64,000 nt of DNA from Polydactylus sextarius (taxonomy: Eukaryota; Chordata; Actinopteri; Polynemidae): contig CM028924.1 in the NCBI GenBank assembly GCA_016801845.1, forward strand, positions 10,374,825-10,438,824, in the 5' to 3' direction. The notes under the pieces are model-generated. The model was not told where the DNA came from. It saw only the letters and a program-made list of their open reading frames with translations, and did no database searches. The translations under genes were made by a program, and so were the position numbers. Of this stretch, positions 49,601 to 58,600 are shown in pieces. The number at the start of each line of letters is the position of its first letter. The first letter of the stretch is position 1.

Positions 49601-52600
49601 TTTAAACAAAATAGCCTTTATAATGCACCTTTGAATGATTTTTAATGGACATTTTAACGATATAATAAGTAATATTCGCTAGTCTAGTCTAACCCTTGTA
49701 ATGTGTTAGGAAGCTCCCCACGTCTTTAGTGTTAGCGAGTCATATTTGACCCGTAACACCACAAATTTTTTTAGAAACCTTCAAAATTTACTACAATGGT
49801 GAGCATTTCTTTATTCCTTTATTCTTGTATTAAAATAGTTGTTTCTGAAGATATTATGAACCCTTGTTCCAATTTTAAAAAATGGTACTGGTACTTTTTT
49901 ACATAACTAAGCTTGAAAACGGGTCAAATTTATAACGTCGCGTTTCGTGTTGGGGAAAAAAACAAGAACAAATCAATTTGACCAAACATTAGTCAATATA
50001 AAAAAAAAAATAAAACAAAAACCTGTTTGTCGCAGTTTGCTAACGTCACCGTCGTGATTTTCTAAAAATGATTCCAATGTCAAACGTCCCACCTGTCACG
50101 ACGCTTTGAGAATCACTGCCACACAACTACACGTGCAACTCCATGACGTCATGTCACTCCGGCCGAGAACAGGTGAGCGTCACGCCGTGCACTCTGGGTA
50201 TTTTAAAAAGCAGAGTGATACTTGGGTGAACTCACAGACTCTGAAGCCCGGCCCGTGGGCTCCGTCCCGTCGTCCGGCCCCCTCGCCGTTGTTGCTGCTG
50301 TACAGCGTGGTCATGTTGCCTTTCTCGCAGTAGTTGACACATCGGTCTTGGCTGCAGCGCACCTTGCAGATGGTCGGCGTGAACATCACCTGGATCCTCG
50401 CCGCGCCTCCTCCTCCTCCTCCTCCTCCCGCCTGTCCATCGGCTGGCAGAGGAGAGACGACGATGAAGACGAAGACGAACAGAAAACAGCAGAGTCGAGG
50501 CTGCAGCATGTCGAGTCGCAGTCAGAGTTTGTGAGCGTGTTGCATCGTCCAAAACTCCCAAACCTCTCCCCCCCACTCTCTCTGACTCCACTCTAACTAT
50601 ACCTCACAAGACCCCCCCTCCTCTCTCTCTCTCACTCTCTCTTTCTCTCTCCCTTCCTTTCACCCTGTGGTTGAGTGAAAACGAGTGTCGCAGAAAAACG
50701 GAGGGAAGGAAGGAAGAAGAAAACGACCAGAGGGCCCCCCCCCCTTCTCTGCACTCTCTGTTTTTCCCTAAACACTCCTGATCGTGAGCGAGCAAGCAAC
50801 AGTGCCTGAGCACAGGGAGAGGGGAGAGAGTGGTAGAGAGATAATTGAAAGCAGTGTGCAGGAATGGGCTCAGCTCCAAACTAAATGTTTAGCAGGGATC
50901 TGGTCCATTGGTCCACACGGAGACACAAAGACAGAGCGAGCATTAGGACATCAGCCTCTCTCTTTCTCTCGCTGTTTCCCTCCTCTTCCTCGCTCTTCGA
51001 TCCGTTCTTTCTTCTCTATGTTTTTTTTTTTTTTTTTTTGCTGCGAGTTGGAGTTTTTATAACAGACTCTGAGACCCGAGAGGACGTCAGGCTGGTGATG
51101 CAACCGCCGCTCTGGGTTTCATGTTCTGCTGAGAGGCCGAGCTGTTAGTGTGTCACTTTTTCACATGTATGTTCAGTGACGCTGCGCCACACATGACCCG
51201 CAGTACATACTACTGCAGTACTATTGCAACATCTGGAGAACTACTGCAGTACTACTGTAACCTCTGAAGTAGTACTGCAAAAGTACTACTGTAACATCTG
51301 AAGTGGTACTGTAACATCTGGAGAACTACTGCCACAGTACTACGGTACCATCTAGAGTAGTGCTGCAGTATTACTGCAAAACCTGGAATACTACTGCAAC
51401 AGTACTACTGCAACATCTGGAGTACTACTGCCACAGTACTACTGTAACATCTGGAGAACTACTGCAGTACTACTGTAACATCTAAAGTAGTACTGTAACA
51501 TTTGGAGTACTACTGCCACAGTACTACGGTACCATCTAGAGTAGTGCTGCAGTATTACTGCAAAACCTAGAGTACTACTGCAACAGTACTATTGCAACAT
51601 CTGGAGAACTACTGCAGTACTACTGTAACATCTGAAGTAGTACTGCAACAGTACTACTGCAACATCTGGAGTACTACTGAACTTCTTCAGCATGTGAATT
51701 TCTACTGTATTACTAAAGCAAAAGTGCTCTTGCATAACATGGAATACAAAGTCCAACTGAAATAAAATATTAATGTGTTACTACTGCAAAATGTGAAACA
51801 CTAATACTGATGTAGGATTCTACTTAACGTGTAAAATCCTACATCAGTACCAACACATACTGTAATACTACTGCGAAATCCAAAATACTACCGCGTATGC
51901 ACTCTATTGAAACATATAATACACAACTGCAAACATTACTAGTACTACTAAAACATATGAAATACTACTGCAGTACTAGAGATGTGAAATTCTACTGCAA
52001 ACCAGACTTTCCAAATAAGGACTTCACAGCATCACCAACTCATTCATTCTCATTCAGGACATGTTAACCTCTATCTTAAACTTCTTCTGTCACCTATGAA
52101 CTGAACTGGACTGATCTCCAGTCAGTTCTGACCACAGCAAGACAATACCAGGAACTGTGCTGGTCTAATCATGGTGATCAGCACTGAACTATGAGTCTGT
52201 ATTAGCAGATAAATATCTTATCAGAAACACACACTCAGATTATAAACCAGGCATTCCTGCTCCATTAAATCACCACTGGCTTGTTTTTGGAAAAAAAAGC
52301 CTCATTCCAACAATGTATGTGTGACAGACGTGACCTGTGTGTACAGTTTATCTCTCAGCACCAGCGTATCAGCTGCACACAAGTGATTACACTAAATAAT
52401 GACCCGTATGTTGTGGTATGTTCTGTTAAATACACTGTCAGCTCCTGTTAACGTGTCCAAACACGACATGGCTTGATTATAATGTCTCCTCTAATATCTG
52501 ACTCCCACCGCTGTCGCATAAAAACACATTACACATGGTAAACAGTCGCAAGCTGTCACACTGAGGAATGCTGCACAAGCCTTAAAGGGGAACTCTTGCA

Positions 52601-55600
52601 CTTTTGTACTGATATTCTACTGTTAGAGGTCTTTGAGTTATGTCAGTTGCCAAAAAATAAAACAAATCAGTGCTACGTTAGTGGAGATTGATAAGACAAT
52701 GACAAAAGATAAAGATAAAAACAATGTCACCTTTCAAAACTGTAAGTTATGCAGAATGTAAAACTGGGAGTTTCATCCCAGTGAGCTAAGATCTGACCGT
52801 GATACAACTCAAAAATTAGCATGCTAATGTCCATATGCCCATTTGCTAGAAATACCTCTCATTTCTAGACAACGGCCAGGAAGCAGAGGTGGCGGAGGTA
52901 GCTAGGTCGCTAACACAGCACCGATTTGTTTCAGTTTTTGGCAGCTGACATTACTCAAAGACTTATAACTCAAAGAGTTCCTCTTTAGCTAAAACAACAA
53001 AACAAAACAAAACAAAACAAAACAAAACAAAACAAAACAAAACGACAGCAATCTTATAAATAAAAGCTAAAAAGCTAAAGCTGGCTACGCTAGCAAGAAA
53101 AAAAATCTAAAAGTTCCCAATTAAACAATTAAATTAAACATTATAAATGATTAGAAATAGCAAATGGGCACTAACATTAGCATGCTAATTTTGAGGTGTA
53201 GCCTATCTCAGTCAATACTTGGAGGAAACCTTTAGTTTTAGACTCGGGGTGACTTATAGTTTTGACAGGTGACATTGTCTTTAATATCCTTTGTAAATAT
53301 AAGTAAACATAGGTGAAAATAATGGGGTTGGTTTGGATTAGTTCATATTTCAAGTGACTGACCTGTGGGGGCAGTGACATGGACGGTGTACTGGCCCCTC
53401 TGAGTATGGAAACTCTTCACACTGGTTTTCACTGAGGATGATGATGATGAGTCGGAAGATGATGGGGAAGAGGGCGTCACAAAGCGAAGTCTCTTCCTCT
53501 CCTTCTCAATGTGTTTCATCAGCAGAGCGGCCATCTTGTCTCCTCTTCCTCCCCGTGATAGAGCCTTCCTCAGCAGCACCGACTGGGCTTCCCTCAGACT
53601 GTCGCAAACACACAAATACATCACATACATTATGTTTACATACGTGACAAAATCAACACTCAAGCTTTTTACATGTAATTACCGTAGTTTGGGTGGTCAC
53701 ATAAGCTAAGGTCGCTAAATTTGTCACCACTAGTGAAAATCTGCTAACTGATGTTTTTAGCAAAATTATTAACGTACCAAAGTTAGCTAAGTTAGCCCAG
53801 GTGGCTAAACAAGATCAATTATCTTAAGTAGCCAGATTAGCTTGAGTGTTCACATGAGCTAAGGTAGCTATATTGGCTGAAGAAACAAAGTGAAATAGCT
53901 AAATTACTAAAGGTATTAAACTTAGTTGGGGTAGTATGAAAGAGCTAAGTTCGCCAATGTAGCCAAGTTAGCTAAAGTAGCTAGTAAATTGATGGCCGTA
54001 CACGTCACAGATGATTTGGGACATAGCTACAGCTTAATTTCAATATTTAAATCTGTTCACATATGTAATCTATAGATATTGATATTCTGCAGTGTCATCT
54101 AAAATACATAAAGTACATATTAAAGAGTGAGAAGCTGTGAATCTGACAGCATCAGCTGTAAAATGAGTATGTTGTGGTGTGAGGGTGGAAAGATCCAACA
54201 TCTTGTCAACAATAACAGAAAGAGGAGAAACTGGTCTTTGGAGAAAAAAATCACAACAAATTTAATTGGCATTGTCGTTCAACCCCACATTTATTGGCTG
54301 ATAAAGGCAGTGGGAATGCACTGAAATGAAGAGAGTTTTGTGGGAGGCTTATTTTTCTCCAGGAGATAACTGCCTGTGTTTGTGGGAGGCAGCTCTGTCT
54401 GAAATCATGATTTAAAAAGGCCTGAAACAGTCCAGAGCTGCTGCACCACAGATAACTAACACACACTGACAGACGCCCTGCAGTCTGACCCGGCTTCACA
54501 GGGTTTATTTTATCCTCCCGTCCAAACTCAAATGTCGCAGCTGCTGGTTTGTTAAGACACACTCACTTTTTATGAGTTATTCTTATTGCAGATAAGAATA
54601 AAAGACTTTGAAAAACTGATTTAAGTCCTATAATTTTTTTGATGTCATTCCTTTTATGTTGGGTTACTCCCTCTCACTGTTGTGTTATATCTTAGCTGCT
54701 GTTCAGCATGTTGACCGTAGCTAACTGGAGCTGGTACTGCTGGTGAATCCAGTCCTTCAGACCCTCTGTAAGTGGAAGGACCCAGTCCTGCAGTTGGATC
54801 TGGTCCATCTGCTTACAGAAGACCCAAAGGACTGGATCGAACTGCAGGACTGGGTCCCTGGTGGAACTGATCTTTTGAGTATTTTAGCTGATGGACTGGG
54901 TCCTGCTGTTAGACCCACTCCTTTCAGTGTTTTTTAAGTTAATGGACCTGGTCCTTCAGGGGTTCTTTTAACTGATCAACTTGGTCCTGCTGGTGGACCC
55001 TACTTTGGGTCTTGTACAAGTTGATAGACCCAGTCCTTCAAGTCTTTCTTAAGAAACCTCTGGGTTATGTATACATTGATGGGCCCAGTTCTTTAGGTAT
55101 TTTTTTTAGTTGGACCAGAACTTATAGAAATACGTGCTGTTGGACCTAGTCCATCAACTGTTCTTCTATAAGTGGACAGACCAGGTCCTGCTGTTAGACC
55201 CGATCCTTGGGGTCTTGTTTAAGTGGATGGACCAGGTTCAACAGGTGGACCTGGTCCTTCAGGTCTTCCATAACTTTGACAATTTCTGTCTGTAGCCTGC
55301 TGGAAGACACTACATTTCCCAGAATCCCTGCAAACTTGTCTTTCTGTAGTCTGACTCAGTCTTCCCACAGTCTGTCCTGACCCTGGCTCTGACCCCTGAC
55401 CCCTATGACCTTTGACCTCTGACTCTTGACTCCCTCGATTGTTGGCACTGAGGAGACTCAGAAAAAATCCAGTTTGAGCTGAAACCGTCCAAACGTTCTT
55501 GTCGTAGACATAAATCCTCCATGGTCGACCACAGGTTGACCTTCACTGACCTCGATAGGCTCGCACATGCTTTTCTCTCCTCGAGTCTCTACTTTAGCAA

Positions 55601-58600
55601 ATCACTCTATTCAGGGTTTAAAGCCAAAGAGCTGTCTCTCGTCTTCGGTTCATACAAAACGCAGCTGCTCAGGCTTTAACAAACACTGAGAGTCCGGACC
55701 ATGTCGATCTGGTTTCAACCTCAGATTCCGTCAGTGTAACATGGTGAACTGTTTCCTTGTAAATGCCACTTTATTATCTGTTTTATTATTCTTTTTTGTG
55801 TGGGATTTACAAACCAAAGTAAACATTAATCTGAAGTGTTTACTCAGGCGGCAGTGTGTGGGCCAGTTTTAACAGTGAACAACATGTAGGGGAAGAGCTC
55901 CACCTGGTGTCTGAACAGAGCAGCACCTACTCCAGTTTGATAAAATAAGCAATTATATTAAATTAGTTCTATACAGGCCACAAAACTATTTCTATTTTGC
56001 ACAACTTTATTTAGCTTTTTTCTGTTGCTCTGACCAATCATGTGCTTTGTAACCGAGTTAACACTCAACCAATCAAATTATTTATTCAAGAGTCAAACTG
56101 AAACTAGGTCAAATTGTATGGTAAAGTTTCACTGTATCTTCTGTTTAGCATGCTAACCTTAGCTAGCTGGATGACTTGGTTAAAAAGATTTTTAAATATC
56201 TTTTACTTACAACAACAATAAGCAAAAAACTACATTCCAAATTTTCCATTAAAAGTGGATGGAAAGTGAGTCTGTTAGCTAGTTGGATATCAGAATTTAT
56301 TTCACACTTGAGTTGTTTAAAAAGTTGTTTATTGTCACTCTTTTTTATTTTTTTTAATTAAATGGCCCTGCACTGTGTTGTTGATCAGTGATCTTACCTC
56401 AGCGACTGCTTCTTTCCCCCTCTGGTTTTCACCTCCACATTCTTCTTCCTGGTCCCTCCTGGATTCACTTCCTGTGCTGGTTTCTGGTCCTCTTCAACTT
56501 TAGACCCCGGGTCAGACTCTACCTGAGAGTTTTCTGAGATTACTTCACTTTCTTCAACCCTGGACATTGAACTAGTTTTAACGTTTAGTCCGTCCTCTTG
56601 TTTAGACTCTGAATAATCGCCTTCAGGCCTCAATCTCAACTCCAGATTTGGGGTGACAGGGGTTGTTAAATGCTGAATTACACCTCCATCTGCTGCTTTA
56701 GAGTTTTCTTCAGTCTGAGATTTTGAGAGAGACTCTAGATTCTGGTTTTGGTTCAGTCTGTCCTTCAGCTGAGAGTCTGGAGCCTCTTTGTCTTTAATCT
56801 CGATTTCCACAGGATCTGAATCTGTTTCATCCTCTTTTTCTTCGTCATCTTTGTCAGTCAAGGTCTGGTGGTTGTTAGAGTCGGGTTTAGATTCAGCTTT
56901 TCTCTGCATTTCCTCAGCTTTGGGCTTCAGCTTCACCTCCTCTCTCTTCAGAGCAACCTGGTTTTCCTCCTGCACCAGAAAACTTTTGTGAGCATCTCCT
57001 TGGCCTTCTGATTTTGGTAGAACACCTTCGGTTTTGAGTTTAAGGGTTTGATCATCCTCCTCTTTGTCGTGGTTTCCAGTTGAACCCAGGTCTGAGGTTT
57101 GTGTTTGAGGAAGAGTGATGGCTGTGTCAGTGGCCGTCTTTGTTACTGCAGCAGCTCTGGCGGATGCTGGTGGAGATAAAATGGAGGTATGAACGTAGTG
57201 AACTGCAACAGGTTTGGCTGTACTCTGGGGGGCAGTGGCAGTTGGTCCAGGAGGGTCGCTGGGAAGTTCGGATGGGACGGGAGGACGGCGTGGGATGATA
57301 ACGGTGGGATGGATGGAAGTCAGTGGCTGGCCTGGCACGGAAAACGTCACGGTGGAAAACTCACATCTAGACCCGTGGAAACCTTGACGGCAAATGCAGC
57401 GATTTGGCCGCCGGCAGGACCCTCCGTTGTGACAACGAGGAAAACACGTAGCTGTAAGAAGAGACAAGGAGAAAGATGAAAGTATTCATTTGTCAGAAAA
57501 CAATGTTTGGACCTTTAAAACATCAGACATATTAATCTTGTCTTGTATAAAACTCCAACCACAACACAAAGTCAGAGTTTTATACGAGGCTAAAATAAAC
57601 TAGGAAAAGACACTGAGATGACCTTACCAATAAGTTTTCACATCTATGAAAATCATCATTTGGATAAACTGAACAAATGTTCAAATGTTCAAAAAAACTT
57701 TAGCTGTATATCTTATATGCTGTTTAGCATGCTAACGCTAGCTAGTTTAATGATTCAGCAAAAAAAAAAAGTTGCTATCCACAACTAAATGTGGATAGCA
57801 GTTTAGCACGTTAGCTATTTAGTCATGAGATCACTGACTAACGTTGGTAGCTGGATTCAGCAAAAAAAAGATTGGCAGGAAATTTTAAAAAAAAAAAAAA
57901 AAAGCAAAAACAAACAATAAACCCTAAAAAAGTGTCACTAGCTGTGATGTATTTTTTTGTTTCATATTAGCCACATTAGCAGATTGTTTGATAAATGAGC
58001 TGGTTAGCTAGTGCTAGCTTAACTGAACTGATGTTGTGGGTAGGTTTCTGCTGTAGTTCTTCATTCATAAACCAGTTCAATAATAACAAAATCAGCATGT
58101 ATAGTGGATGTTCATACTAATTATTTACACACAGAAACGGGATTCAGACATTGAGCAAATGTAACTTAGTAAAAGATACAGAGCGACTGGGAAAACAAAC
58201 TGATCTGCATCTGCTTTGTGTTATTTTGAACTTGCAGTGTTGGTACAAACTGTTGTTTGTTTGTCCCCAGACGTTTTCCTCCGTCGAGACAATGTGACCA
58301 AACAGAAAAGCTTTACTCCGCAGGCTCTCAGCCCACTGGGACTTAGGTGTTAAGCCTCAAGATGGAAAAAAAAAGAAAACGAAAAAAAGAAGGTCAATTA
58401 GTTTCCATTCACGAGTTTTTGCAGGACATTCACAGCCGTATAATCCTCAACTGAAAGAAACCATTGGGACCTGAACGTGTGCAGCTCCGCCTCCTAGAAA
58501 CGACACCGTTAAATCTACAACACGGATGTTTCTGTGAGGGAACACAAGCTAACACATGGCCCACCAGCCAAGAGCCTCTCAAAGTTACAATGTGGCGAAG

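Larger units (their letters stand above)
41023..50235 (-). other. ltbp4 9.2-kb intron, repeat rich
   Basis: The largest gap between coding exons, between the short-form first exon and the shared exons. It holds a family D element (44655-45290), a minisatellite (45850-46320), a LINE reverse-transcriptase remnant (47900-48780), an inverted-repeat element (48844-49633) and scattered simple repeats. A tRNA B-box-like GGTTCGAATCC is present on the minus strand near 47833-47852. I see no host gene inside it. Confidence 0.7.
50901..53362 (-). other. ltbp4 long-form intron with trinucleotide-like minisatellite
   Basis: Includes a T-run (51021-51041), the array at 51195-51690 and an (AAAAC)n tract near 52991-53043. 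No coding exon supported. Confidence 0.7.

Noticed and set aside
50222..50596. 124-codon plus-strand frame
   Set aside because: Antisense of the short-isoform signal-peptide exon, driven by its GC-rich Gly run.
51195..51690. CRISPR-like array
   Set aside because: Units are imperfect and contiguous, with no unique spacers, in a vertebrate intron. It is a minisatellite.
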